Origin: a bacterium UBP2_UBA5202
GTDB taxonomy: Bacteria; Edwardsbacteria; AC1; EtOH8
DNA length: 64,000 nt
Direction of reading: 5' to 3'
Assembly: GCA_002412795.1 (NCBI GenBank)
Contig: DHVS01000041.1
Span: 53,969 to 117,968 of the forward strand
Translations under genes and position numbers: made by a program
The notes under the pieces: model-generated
Told to the model about the DNA's origin: nothing
The model's input: the letters and a program-made list of their open reading frames with translations, nothing else
The model's database searches: none
Part shown: positions 27,546 to 35,203 of the stretch, in pieces
Layout of the letters: each line of letters starts with the position of its first letter
How positions within the stretch are numbered: the first letter of the stretch is position 1

Positions 27546-28469
27546 TTAAACCGATAATTTATTGGCGATGTCTTCAGGGCCGTCACTTGGATGGCAATTT
27601 ACCCATTGCTGATAATTCATTTTTCGGAACCAGGTAAGCTGCCGTTTGGCGTAATGCCTGGTGTTCCTTTTGATCAGCCTGACAGCCTCAGCCAGGCCTG
27701 TTTTCCCCGCCAGATGAGCCATCAGCTCCTTATATCCCACAGTCTGCAGGCCGGGTGAATCTTCACCGTAGCCTTTATCCATCAGGCTTTTTACCTCATC
27801 CAGCAGGCCCTGGGCCATCATCGCTTCGACCCGGTCATCGATCCTTTGGTAGAGGGACTCCCGGTCCAGGTCCAACACCGTCAGCCGGTAGTTCCGGTGA
27901 TCCCCCTGACGCTTTTCCCGGAACCAAAGGCTGAGCGGCTTCCCGGTAAGCATGAACACCTCCAAAGCCCTGACGATCCGCACTCCGTCGTTGACGCTTA
28001 TCCTTTGGGCGGTCTCCGGGTCGCATTCGGCCAGCCTTTGCAGCAAGGCCTGATTGCCTTTGGCCTGGGAAAATTCCTTTAGTTCCCGGCGAAGGCTTTG
28101 GTCGGCCGAAGGAATATCAACCAGTCCTTCGGTCAAAGCCTTCAGGTAAAGGCCGGAACCTCCGACAATGATGTAAGCCTGATCCTTTTCATCCAGATCA
28201 TCCATCACCCGCCGGGCCTCGGCGGCAAAGGCTGCGGCGCTGTAAGGCAGATCTGGCGTCAGGATATCCGTCATGTGATGGGGCGCTGACTGTAGTTCCA
28301 CTGCCGTGGGTTTGGCGGTGCCGATGTCCAGGTGTTTATAGATCTGCCGGGAATCGGCCGAGATGACGTGGGCCTTAAGCCTTTGCGCCAAGACAAGGCC
28401 GACTGCTGTCTTTCCCACCGCCGTCGGCCCGGCCAGCACCAGCACTTCCTTGTTCTGACCCTGCTTCAT
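27546..28469 (-). CDS. miaA: tRNA dimethylallyltransferase
   Basis: MiaA adds a dimethylallyl group to A37 of tRNAs reading codons that begin with U. The 307-aa protein has the P-loop GPTAVGKT (about 14-21), the ISADSRQIYKHLDIGTAKP substrate motif, GGSGLYLKAL and a C-terminal RNTRHYAKRQLTWFR. Its start overlaps the mutL stop by 4 bp (ATGA). The mutL-miaA order is common in bacteria. Confidence 0.97.
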   Translation of the reverse strand: MKQGQNKEVLVLAGPTAVGKTAVGLVLAQRLKAHVISADSRQIYKHLDIGTAKPTAVELQSAPHHMTDILTPDLPYSAAAFAAEARRVMDDLDEKDQAYIIVGGSGLYLKALTEGLVDIPSADQSLRRELKEFSQAKGNQALLQRLAECDPETAQRISVNDGVRIVRALEVFMLTGKPLSLWFREKRQGDHRNYRLTVLDLDRESLYQRIDDRVEAMMAQGLLDEVKSLMDKGYGEDSPGLQTVGYKELMAHLAGKTGLAEAVRLIKRNTRHYAKRQLTWFRKMNYQQWVNCHPSDGPEDIANKLSV

Positions 28470-30172
28470 ATCCTGCCGAATCTGTGTTCCAGGTCCTCCA
28501 GGGTGAATTTTATAACTGAGGGGCGTCCGTGGGGATCCAGATAGGGCGAGCTGGTGGCGAACAGCCGGTCCACCAGATGGTTCATCTCTTCCTGGTTCAG
28601 CGCCTTTCCGGCCTTGACGGCTGCCCGGCAGGCGAAGGAGCGGGCCAGCCTTTGGGCCGGCTCCAGGTTCACGTCCGAGGTATCGGCCAGATCGGCCAGA
28701 ATGCCGCGCACCAGGGCCGCCCCGTCGCCGCTCTGCTCCCAGGAGACCGGCAGGCCTTCCATCACCAGGGTCTGTCCGCTGAATTGCTTGACATCAAAGC
28801 CCAGCGAGCCGAAGACCTGGCGGTACTGCTGGTAGACCTGCATCTCCCGGGAAGAGAGTTCCACCGTCACCGGGAACAAAAGCTGCTGGGCCCGCCTGTG
28901 GTCCCGGGCGGCCAGCAGTTCTTCGTATAGTATCCGTTCGTGGGCCGCGTGCTGGTCTATCATCACCAGGCCGTCGCGGATGGCGGCCAGAATGTAGCGC
29001 TGGTGCAGCTGCCAGTAGGCCACCACCGGCTGGATGGACATCAGATTCTTAAGACCGGCCTGCTCCGGATTTCCGGAGGCGAACAGGGCCATGGCTTCCT
29101 GGATCTGCAGCTGGCCGGGCCGCTCCGGCCCGGTCCAGGGCTGGTAGCCTGTGTTTTGAGGGTTGAGACCCACCGCCGCCTCCGGCCGCTGCTGGTCGGT
29201 GAACAGGGCCTTCTCCACCGCCGCCCGCACGGTGCGGAAGACGAAGGACTCGTCGCTGAAGCGCACCTGCACCTTGGAGGGATGAACATTGACATCCACC
29301 AATGACGGGGATATTTCCAGGAAAAGCACGTAGCTGGGATGCCGGCCCGCCAGGGCCGGGCCGAATCCCTGGTAGATGGCGGCCGAGGCCAGGCGGTCGG
29401 ATACCAGCCGCCCGTTGACGAAGAGGTACTGCTCCCGGCGCTTGGGCCACAGGTTTTGGGGCCCGGACAAATATCCGTATATCCGCAAAGGCTTTTGACC
29501 GTATTCGATCTTCAGCAGTGTGCGGTAAAGCTCTCCACCCAGCACTTCTTTGATCCGGTCGTCCTGGCTGGCTGATTTGAGGTCGTATGTTGCCCGGCCT
29601 TCGCTGATAAGCTTGAAGCCCGCTCCGGGATTGGCCAGGGCTAAAGACAAAAACAATTCTGCGATCTTGCGGGATTCGGTGGCCTGGCTCTTCAGGAATT
29701 TCCTCCTGGCCGGAACGCTGGCAAAAAGCTCCTCCACCATCACAGTGGTGCCCGGCTGGGCGGCCTGCTGTTTCCGGGATTTTATCTCTCCCCCCCGGCA
29801 TTCCAGCTGCCAGGCGCTGTTCGACCCGGCCGGACGGGAGGTCATGGTGAACCGGGAGACCGAAGCGATGCTGGGCAGGGCCTCGCCCCTAAAGCCGAAA
29901 CTTTGGATGTCCTGCAGGTCTTCGTAGCTGTTGATCTTGCTGGTGGCGTGGCGCTGCAGGGCCAGTTCCATCTCATCGCCGGTCATGCCGGCCCCGTCGT
30001 CGGAGACGCGCAGCAGTTCCAGGCCTCCGGTCTTCACCTCGACCTCGATGCTGCGGGCCCCGGCGTCCAGGCTGTTCTCCATCAGCTCCTTGGCGGCCGA
30101 GGCCGGGCGCTCCACCACCTCGCCGGCGGCTATCTTGTTAACTATTTCGGGGGATAGGACGATGATCGGCAT
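28466..30172 (-). CDS. mutL: DNA mismatch repair protein MutL
   Basis: The 568-aa protein has a GHL ATPase domain (IAAGEVVERPASAAKELMEN, DDGAGM, GFRGEAL) and a C-terminal dimerisation domain. The endonuclease motif DQHA(X)2E(X)4E is present as DQHAAHERILYE, so nicking activity is likely. The zinc-site motif usually read as CPHGRP is DPHGRP here, losing its cysteine, while ACR is kept (FACRAAVK). It is co-transcribed with miaA. Confidence 0.96.
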   Translation of the reverse strand: MPIIVLSPEIVNKIAAGEVVERPASAAKELMENSLDAGARSIEVEVKTGGLELLRVSDDGAGMTGDEMELALQRHATSKINSYEDLQDIQSFGFRGEALPSIASVSRFTMTSRPAGSNSAWQLECRGGEIKSRKQQAAQPGTTVMVEELFASVPARRKFLKSQATESRKIAELFLSLALANPGAGFKLISEGRATYDLKSASQDDRIKEVLGGELYRTLLKIEYGQKPLRIYGYLSGPQNLWPKRREQYLFVNGRLVSDRLASAAIYQGFGPALAGRHPSYVLFLEISPSLVDVNVHPSKVQVRFSDESFVFRTVRAAVEKALFTDQQRPEAAVGLNPQNTGYQPWTGPERPGQLQIQEAMALFASGNPEQAGLKNLMSIQPVVAYWQLHQRYILAAIRDGLVMIDQHAAHERILYEELLAARDHRRAQQLLFPVTVELSSREMQVYQQYRQVFGSLGFDVKQFSGQTLVMEGLPVSWEQSGDGAALVRGILADLADTSDVNLEPAQRLARSFACRAAVKAGKALNQEEMNHLVDRLFATSSPYLDPHGRPSVIKFTLEDLEHRFGRI

Positions 30173-30194
30173 GATTTACCTTTGCCCACTAAAA

Positions 30195-30288
30195 GGCACT
30201 AAAATATTCTAAAAATAATTGGATTATAAATGGTTCGCAGTATTTCGTAGGTGGGTTTACCGAGGATTTTACCTTTGCCCACTAAAGG
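30195..30288. repeat. 94-bp perfect direct repeat, copy 1
   Basis: Positions 30195-30288 are identical to 30535-30628, an offset of 340 bp. Divergence begins immediately outside on both sides. Exact identity in non-coding DNA suggests a recent duplication or gene conversion. Confidence 0.9.
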
Positions 30289-30534
30289 CACGAAAATAGT
30301 TTAAATAATATTTCGCATAGTTTTGCCGCCTCAGCGGCACCCCGTCACGTGCGGTGGCGTGTGTTTCGTGGAGAACGTTTCCCTTGCCCACTAAAGCTTG
30401 TCCTGAGCAAAGCCGAAGGAAGCACTAAAAAATATTAAAAAATAAGGTTTGGCGCAGTTTCGTGTGTTTTCGTGTATTTCGTGGGGACCGTTTCCCTTGC
30501 CCACTAAAAGCTTGTCCTGAGCAAAGCCGAAGGA

Positions 30535-30628
30535 GGCACTAAAATATTCTAAAAATAATTGGATTATAAATGGTTCGCAGTATTTCGTAGGTGGGTTTAC
30601 CGAGGATTTTACCTTTGCCCACTAAAGG
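30535..30628. repeat. 94-bp perfect direct repeat, copy 2
   Basis: This is the second copy of the repeat at 30195-30288. It directly follows the dispersed GCTTGTCCTGAGC motif, whereas the first copy follows mutL-proximal sequence. Confidence 0.9.
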
Positions 30629-30710
30629 GCACGAAAAGATCACCTGATATATTTAAATGGCTTATCGTTTTAGTGTTCTTTAGTGTTTTTCGTGGGTAGG
30701 TATTATAGCG

Positions 30711-30899
30711 CTACTGCCCGGCGATGGAATCCAGTGTGTTGGAATGCTGCCGGGCCTTGGTTTGGATGGTATCGGTGCGTTCCTTAAGTGTTTTGTAGGT
30801 CTTGACCGGACCGATGTCTTCCCGGGCGTGTTCGGTCTGTTGGGAGCAGGACAGGCTTAACGAAACGGCCAAAACAAAAGCGAATACAACAGGCTTCAC
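30711..30899 (-). CDS. Small hypothetical lipoprotein
   Basis: This 62-aa protein has a hydrophobic signal and a lipobox-like LSLSC with the likely lipidated cysteine at residue 18. A short polar, helical tail rich in Gln, Thr and Lys follows. No family is recognised. Its ATG overlaps the stop of the upstream two-helix membrane protein gene by 4 bp, which supports both being real. Confidence 0.65.
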   Translation of the reverse strand: MKPVVFAFVLAVSLSLSCSQQTEHAREDIGPVKTYKTLKERTDTIQTKARQHSNTLDSIAGQ

Positions 30900-31105
30900 T
30901 CTTTGCCCCCGGTCTTTTCTTTGTTCTGCTCATAGACAGCCGCCACAAGACAGAGTAGCGCCCCCAGCATGCAGATCATGCAGGTGGTGGACATCAGCAA
31001 TGCCTTGTCTGCGATCGCCAAGGGCAGGAACTTGAAAATGAATAAGAAGGCGCTGAGGCATGAGATAACCACCCCGGCCCAGTAGAGTAATGTGCTGTTT
31101 TTCAT
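30896..31105 (-). CDS. Small two-helix membrane protein
   Basis: The 69-aa protein starts at ATG 31103-31105, directly after the strong Shine-Dalgarno AAGGAGGAGCC. Two transmembrane helices (about residues 7-28 and 36-57) are followed by a charged KEKTGGKE tail. No family is recognised. A longer in-frame reading upstream would run through the hairpin-rich intergenic region and is rejected. It is translationally coupled to the lipoprotein gene at 30711-30899. Confidence 0.7.
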   Translation of the reverse strand: MKNSTLLYWAGVVISCLSAFLFIFKFLPLAIADKALLMSTTCMICMLGALLCLVAAVYEQNKEKTGGKE

Positions 31106-31131
31106 GGCTCCTCCTTGGTTTGTGGTTAAAG

Positions 31132-31160
31132 CATAATAGACGCCTTGGGCGTCTATTATG
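31132..31160. repeat. Perfect hairpin, CGCC-TTG-GGCG core
   Basis: CATAATAGACGCC and its exact complement flank the loop TTG. The hairpin lies in the leader of the two-helix protein gene, about 27 nt upstream of its start. It has no T-tract. Confidence 0.85.
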
Positions 31161-31240
31161 GCTTGCGTTATTATCGCAAATGATGGAATAAAATGCAAGG
31201 GGTTTGGTTTGTCCGTCCTGCGGGGTTTGACCTCTCCCTT

Positions 31241-31295
31241 TTTCCCTCTCCAATGTGGAGAGGGAAACTTACCTCCCCCTCCGCATCGGAGGGGG
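31241..31295. repeat. Two adjacent hairpins
   Basis: The first hairpin has 11-bp arms (31241-31251 and 31257-31267, TTTCCCTCTCC, loop AATGT). The second has 9-bp arms (31275-31283 and 31287-31295, CCCCCTCCG, loop CAT). They fill the 260-bp gap between the basic protein gene and the two-helix membrane protein gene. No ORF fits here. Confidence 0.75.
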
Positions 31296-31365
31296 AACGA
31301 GGCGATGCACTGAGAAATATACCTTGATACACTTACGAAGTGGGGCGGTCCGAAGCTTGGGGCGG

Positions 31366-32118
31366 TCAACCCTTGGTTACCTTCTTCTTCGCTCTCGTCT
31401 CTGCCGCCTTCTTAGCCGCACCCCTCTGGGCCTTGGTCTTGCCCGACCGGGCAATAACCCCTATCTTCTCTAAGTATTCCTTCTTGTATCTTAAGGCCAC
31501 TTTGGCGATCTTGGTGAACATGGCCATCCATTCGCCCAAAGACTTAAAGGCCTTTTCCTGCTCCCGCCCGGCGTTCTGGGTCTCGCCCTTGGCCGACTCC
31601 TGGGCCTGGTTCATCTTGTCCAAGGCGACTATCTTGAGCCGCTCGGCGGCTATCTTGGTTTTGGTATATCCGTAAGTCGCCAGTTCCCCGGCGGCGGTGT
31701 TGGATGAGGAAGCGATGTCGCCCTTGGCCGCGTTGTCGAACAGGGTGTAGGCGGCGCCAAGGAACCCGGCGGTGGTTTTGGGCATTTTGCCGTGAAGACC
31801 AAGGGCCGCCAGCCGGGCTTTGTCCTTAACCCAAATGGCCCGGGCTATCTTGGCCAAGGCCTGGTAGGCGTCGTAGGCCTGTTTGGTGATCTTGTTTACT
31901 TCGGCGGTTTTGTATTGCTGTTCGCCGGAAAGGGTCTTGCGGGTGTTTAACGAAAGGCGGGCCGCTTCGTAGAGTTTTTGGCCCTCTTTGATCCGGGCGG
32001 CGGGAAAGCCGTATTCGGCCATGGGCTTGCTGATGCCGGGATCGGATAGGGTGTTGGAGATTGCCACCTGAGCCGAGTTGAGCTGTTCAGCGAGGGAGTG
32101 TTTGGTCTTGGTAGCCAT
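31366..32118 (-). CDS. Hypothetical helical protein with basic Lys/Ala-rich tail
   Basis: This 250-aa protein is not recognised. It is predicted mostly helical, with many Ala, Lys and Gln, and has no signal peptide or membrane segment. The last 35 residues are strongly basic (KTKAQRGAAKKAAETRAKKK), resembling histone-like or nucleic-acid-binding tails. AAGGAGT precedes the ATG. It lies directly downstream of the 21-bp minisatellite; a possible repeat ORF ends 23 bp before it, so the two may form one unit. Confidence 0.7.
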   Translation of the reverse strand: MATKTKHSLAEQLNSAQVAISNTLSDPGISKPMAEYGFPAARIKEGQKLYEAARLSLNTRKTLSGEQQYKTAEVNKITKQAYDAYQALAKIARAIWVKDKARLAALGLHGKMPKTTAGFLGAAYTLFDNAAKGDIASSSNTAAGELATYGYTKTKIAAERLKIVALDKMNQAQESAKGETQNAGREQEKAFKSLGEWMAMFTKIAKVALRYKKEYLEKIGVIARSGKTKAQRGAAKKAAETRAKKKVTKG

Positions 32119-32141
32119 ACATACTCCTTAAATGTTGGGGT

Positions 32142-32513
32142 TTAAGGTTTTATGACTGTATTTAACCCTGATCTTAGGGTTAAAACCGTCGTTTTAGTAT
32201 GCTTTGGGGTCCCTTCCGGGTGAAATGGGGAACCTACATTAAGGAAAGTGTTACCTACCAGGTGAAATGTGGTTCCTTCTCGGTGAAATACGGTTCCTTC
32301 TTGGTAAAATGAGCTTCCTTCTCGGTGAAATGCGGTTCCTTCCAGGTGAAATATGGTTCCTTCCAAGTGAAATAGGGCACCTACATTAAGGAAAGTGTTA
32401 CCTTCCAGGTGAAATATGCTTCCTTCCAGGTGAAATGTGTTTCCTTCAGGGTGAAATGGACTTCCTTCCAGGTGAAATGAGCTTCCTTCCAGGTGAAATA
32501 CAGTTTCTTCCAA
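32142..32513 (-). CDS. Possible heptapeptide-repeat ORF across the minisatellite
   Basis: The 123-aa frame is made almost entirely of seven-residue repeats (FHLEGSx variants such as FHLEGTA, FHPEGNT, FLNVGAL), with an unrelated Lys/Thr-rich end. The only start is TTG with no clear Shine-Dalgarno. Because the DNA unit is 21 bp, other minus-strand frames are also open and repetitive (for example HFTWKEA). Openness therefore does not prove coding; whether it is translated is undecided. Confidence 0.3.
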   Translation of the reverse strand: MEETVFHLEGSSFHLEGSPFHPEGNTFHLEGSIFHLEGNTFLNVGALFHLEGTIFHLEGTAFHREGSSFYQEGTVFHREGTTFHLVGNTFLNVGSPFHPEGTPKHTKTTVLTLRSGLNTVIKP

Positions 32514-32575
32514 GTTAAATGAGCTTGCTTAAGGGTGAAATGTGTGTGTTTACAGGTACAATATGGGGAATACAG
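32219..32575. repeat. 21-bp minisatellite, 17 contiguous units
   Basis: Seventeen units of exactly 21 bp run without spacers, with consensus start GGTGAAAT and centre GGTTCCTTCCA. Every unit keeps the length, so no frame is broken. A 25-bp variant block occurs twice (32232-32256 and 32379-32403), exactly seven units (147 bp) apart, showing a larger duplication step. The array lies between the restriction-modification genes and the basic 250-aa protein. Confidence 0.95.
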
Positions 32576-32606
32576 ATGGGACACTGAGTCCGTTATTAAT
32601 TTATAC

Positions 32607-33566
32607 TCACAATTGTGCTATTATGCGTTGCCATTCTTCTCTTTGCCACAATAAATTGCCAGTGTTAAATAAATACCCTGTGTCATGGGAAAACTCCTGT
32701 ATACTTTGAAATTTTACACTACCTGTTATAGACTCTATCTGTTTTATTTCGTCCAAATCACCTGGCTTGATGGGACCGTTCCATGCGGTAATATTATAAT
32801 TTTTTCTGCCCTTTTTTCCCTCATAGGATAACGGATTATAATCTTTGTTTTTAAGTACAAAACCACAAATATATGCAGGGATTGGCTTAAATGTTGGTAG
32901 TTTAGTAAATAGTTCGCTTGCCTCATCTTTTGTTAACGAACCAACTTCTTCGCCTTTTTTCAATACCTTATCTTTAAAAACACTTATGTGCTTAAAGAAA
33001 GCAAAAAGATGATCCTTCCCAGCTCCAATTTTAATAAATACGTGAACGTCAGAATGCGCAAATTGTGCGCCTGGTATATCAAGCCAAATTCCATTCCATT
33101 TTGATGTTTTTAAACTTATTTTTATTTTTGGAACACGATATTCACCACCGGGGTCTCTGACTTGATGTATGTCCATTGGTAAATAATCTTGGATCATTCC
33201 AACTTCATGACCTAAATTACATTCTATTTTCCATATGCTTTCAAGATATTTTTTAAAAGCATGTTCACCCAAATATCCTCTTGTCATATCTGCCCATTTT
33301 TGACCTAAATCTCTTTGCCTTGAACCGCCATAATCAGTATCTGCTGTATTGCTTAGTATCTTTAAAGCATCAACGCACATACGTGCGTAACCATTTTCAT
33401 CAATGAAAACAATGTTGGGTAAAAATCTTTCATTTAACCATTTATCCAAATCTTCTACATCTGTGAATTCACCACCTAGTATAGCTTTTTCTAATATTAA
33501 TATAGCCTCTTCACCTTCAATATTTAACTTTTCACAAATAATTTCTACTGCTTGTTCTACTGTCAT
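32607..33566 (-). CDS. Probable type II restriction endonuclease
   Basis: The 319-aa protein lies one base after the cytosine-methyltransferase stop, with GGAG 7 nt before its ATG. It is AT-rich like its neighbour. A plausible PD-(D/E)XK core is GEHAF followed by DIHQVRDPGG and KIKISLK (about 100-155). I do not recognise a specific enzyme family; the assignment rests mainly on pairing with the methyltransferase and on the motif. The in-frame TTG four codons upstream lies inside the methyltransferase gene and is less likely. Confidence 0.7.
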   Translation of the reverse strand: MTVEQAVEIICEKLNIEGEEAILILEKAILGGEFTDVEDLDKWLNERFLPNIVFIDENGYARMCVDALKILSNTADTDYGGSRQRDLGQKWADMTRGYLGEHAFKKYLESIWKIECNLGHEVGMIQDYLPMDIHQVRDPGGEYRVPKIKISLKTSKWNGIWLDIPGAQFAHSDVHVFIKIGAGKDHLFAFFKHISVFKDKVLKKGEEVGSLTKDEASELFTKLPTFKPIPAYICGFVLKNKDYNPLSYEGKKGRKNYNITAWNGPIKPGDLDEIKQIESITGSVKFQSIQEFSHDTGYLFNTGNLLWQREEWQRIIAQL

Positions 33567-33567
33567 T

Positions 33568-34653
33568 TTACGCTCCAAATATTGAGTTGTTTTCTAAGTT
33601 TATATTAGCAGACACTGAATCATATTTTACCCCCGCCATTGTTTTTAAAATAGCAGTAAATATTATTTCAGCTAATTTTGGAGGTACAGCCATGCCTATT
33701 TGTTTTCTAACACTTTCTTTTGACCCCTCAAATATGAAATTATCCGGAAAGGTTTGTATACGTGCACGTTCTCTGTTTGTTAAAGCCCTAGGTTCAGCCC
33801 AATGGTAGCCATGTGTTCCTCCGCCACCACTACCAGTTATTGTATAAGACGGTTTATTTGGATCCAATCTTTTATATATTTGGCTTAACTTTGCCGCTTT
33901 AACATTTAATTTTAATTTCTGTGGCAATTTAGCTGTCCAAACATTTTCTCCTGGCTTTATGTGTTTCAATCTTTCAATCACAATATCAGATTGTTTTGTT
34001 ACCTCATTATTAGTGGCTGTTGCCTCTATGGGTGGGTTCATAAGTGCATCGTATGCTGTTTTATAATTTTTAGGTGTAGTTGGTGCTGGCACTTTAAATA
34101 CTTTATTTAACGTTTTTGAGATGCCAACTATAATTATACGGTGGCGTGTCTGTGGTATACCATATAACTCTGCTTTATATAAATTTGCAACAAGGTTATA
34201 ACCGTTTCCGCATCTTTCTAAATCATATAATATTTTTTTAAAAGAATTACCACTATTAGAACTAGCTAACCCACCAACATTTTCCGCAACAAAAAACAAC
34301 GGCTTTAACTTATCCATTATTTGTATCCCATAGGTATACAACGGTCCAAATTCCCCATTAAAACCTTTTTGCTTGCCAACCACGCTAAAATCGTTACACG
34401 GAAAACCATACGCAAATGCATCAATTGGTTTTAGATTAGAAATATTTAGTTTTCTTACATCTTCGCAAATAACTGAGTCTGTTTCGTGCCCAACAATATT
34501 TCTACTAAATGTTTTGCAACTATCAATATCATAATCGTTAGACCAACAATGTATAACATTATAAGTGTCATTGCCATTTTTTATTATAGGGTTAATTGCC
34601 CCTAATGCTAAACCGCCAGGGCCACAAAATAATTCGCCTAACCTAAATTCCAT
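33568..34653 (-). CDS. DNA (cytosine-5-)-methyltransferase
   Basis: The 361-aa protein shows the ordered C5-methyltransferase motifs: LFCGPGGLALG (I, SAM binding), GFPCNDFS with the catalytic Cys (IV), ENVGGL (VI), QTRHRIIIVG (VIII), a variable target-recognition region and GMAVPPKLAEII (X). Motif IV reads PCN where PCQ is usual, and motif X has GMAVP where GNAVP is usual. It precedes the probable endonuclease and has its own promoter at 34732-34761. Base composition is clearly more AT-rich than the housekeeping genes, suggesting horizontal acquisition. Confidence 0.93.
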   Translation of the reverse strand: MEFRLGELFCGPGGLALGAINPIIKNGNDTYNVIHCWSNDYDIDSCKTFSRNIVGHETDSVICEDVRKLNISNLKPIDAFAYGFPCNDFSVVGKQKGFNGEFGPLYTYGIQIMDKLKPLFFVAENVGGLASSNSGNSFKKILYDLERCGNGYNLVANLYKAELYGIPQTRHRIIIVGISKTLNKVFKVPAPTTPKNYKTAYDALMNPPIEATATNNEVTKQSDIVIERLKHIKPGENVWTAKLPQKLKLNVKAAKLSQIYKRLDPNKPSYTITGSGGGGTHGYHWAEPRALTNRERARIQTFPDNFIFEGSKESVRKQIGMAVPPKLAEIIFTAILKTMAGVKYDSVSANINLENNSIFGA

Positions 34654-34731
34654 ATTTCACCTTATTATTGTTAAAGCTTAAATGTAATTTAATAAGTGTA
34701 AATTCCAAATATTAGTCGATTTGCTTAGTAA

Positions 34732-34761
34732 ATGATACATCTAAATAACAGTAAAAGTCAA
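34732..34761 (-). promoter_or_regulatory. Promoter of the restriction-modification pair
   Basis: On the minus strand TTGACT and TATCAT are separated by 18 nt. The leader to the methyltransferase ATG is about 70 nt, with AAGGTG as the Shine-Dalgarno. Confidence 0.6.
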
Positions 34762-34791
34762 TTGTAAAGTAGTACAAATTGCCAATTAGAC

Positions 34792-34819
34792 AAAAAACCC
34801 GCCTTCCGGCGGGTTTTTT
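34792..34819 (-). terminator. Rho-independent terminator after the retropepsin gene
   Basis: A 12-bp perfect stem (AAAAAACCCGCC with GGCGGGTTTTTT, loop TTCC) lies 3 nt after the protease stop. It isolates the protease pair from the restriction-modification pair. Confidence 0.93.
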
Positions 34820-34822
34820 ATT

Positions 34823-35191
34823 CTACTTTTTCCAAGTTATTATCATATGGTTATCACTTTTTTCAATATCACAAAAATCCAGTACCGACATCCCTAATAT
34901 AAAATCAAACCCTGGGGGCAATGTGGTCAATCTTACAACTGCTACTCGTTTTTCATGTTTGTCAAATTCCAACCTGGTAAAATATACCAACCTTCTCTCA
35001 GGTTTACCTTCAACTGCAGTTACTTTCCTATGGTCAATAGGTTTAATTTTTAAAGTTGTAACTAATTTGTAAGTACATGCACAAAGGGTACTGCCGGTAT
35101 CGACAATACCCTTTATGACTCTCTCACTTTTTGGTCCAATAATTTTAACATCAAACTCAAAAAGCCCGTATTCATTCTTTCTTGCCCGCAT
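34823..35191 (-). CDS. Retropepsin-like aspartic protease
   Basis: The 122-aa protein has the catalytic DTGST (D31) after a hydrophobic strand (VIKGIV) and a C-terminal FILGMSVLD block, the hallmarks of clan AA, family A2-like proteases. These act as homodimers. There is no signal peptide, so it is probably cytoplasmic. It starts 12 bp after a small partner gene and is followed by its own terminator. Substrate is unknown. Confidence 0.85.
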   Translation of the reverse strand: MRARKNEYGLFEFDVKIIGPKSERVIKGIVDTGSTLCACTYKLVTTLKIKPIDHRKVTAVEGKPERRLVYFTRLEFDKHEKRVAVVRLTTLPPGFDFILGMSVLDFCDIEKSDNHMIITWKK

Positions 35192-35203
35192 AAATAAACT
35201 CGT

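Larger units (their letters stand above)
30173..30710. repeat. Gene-free repeat cluster downstream of the small lipoprotein gene
   Basis: This 538-bp stretch holds no credible gene. It is built from repeated words: TTGCCCACTAAA occurs at about 30182, 30274, 30384, 30498 and 30614, usually followed by GGCAC(T/G)AAAA, and the opposite polarity appears as TTCGTG(G/T)G (for example 30364, 30478, 30690). The outer ends form an inverted repeat of CCCAC(T/G)AAA type. A wider dispersed motif, GCTTGTCCTGAGCAAAGCCG, occurs at 30396 and 30510. Confidence 0.8.

Noticed and set aside
32219..32575. CRISPR array
   Set aside because: Units are contiguous 21-bp tandem copies with no unique spacers and no cas genes.
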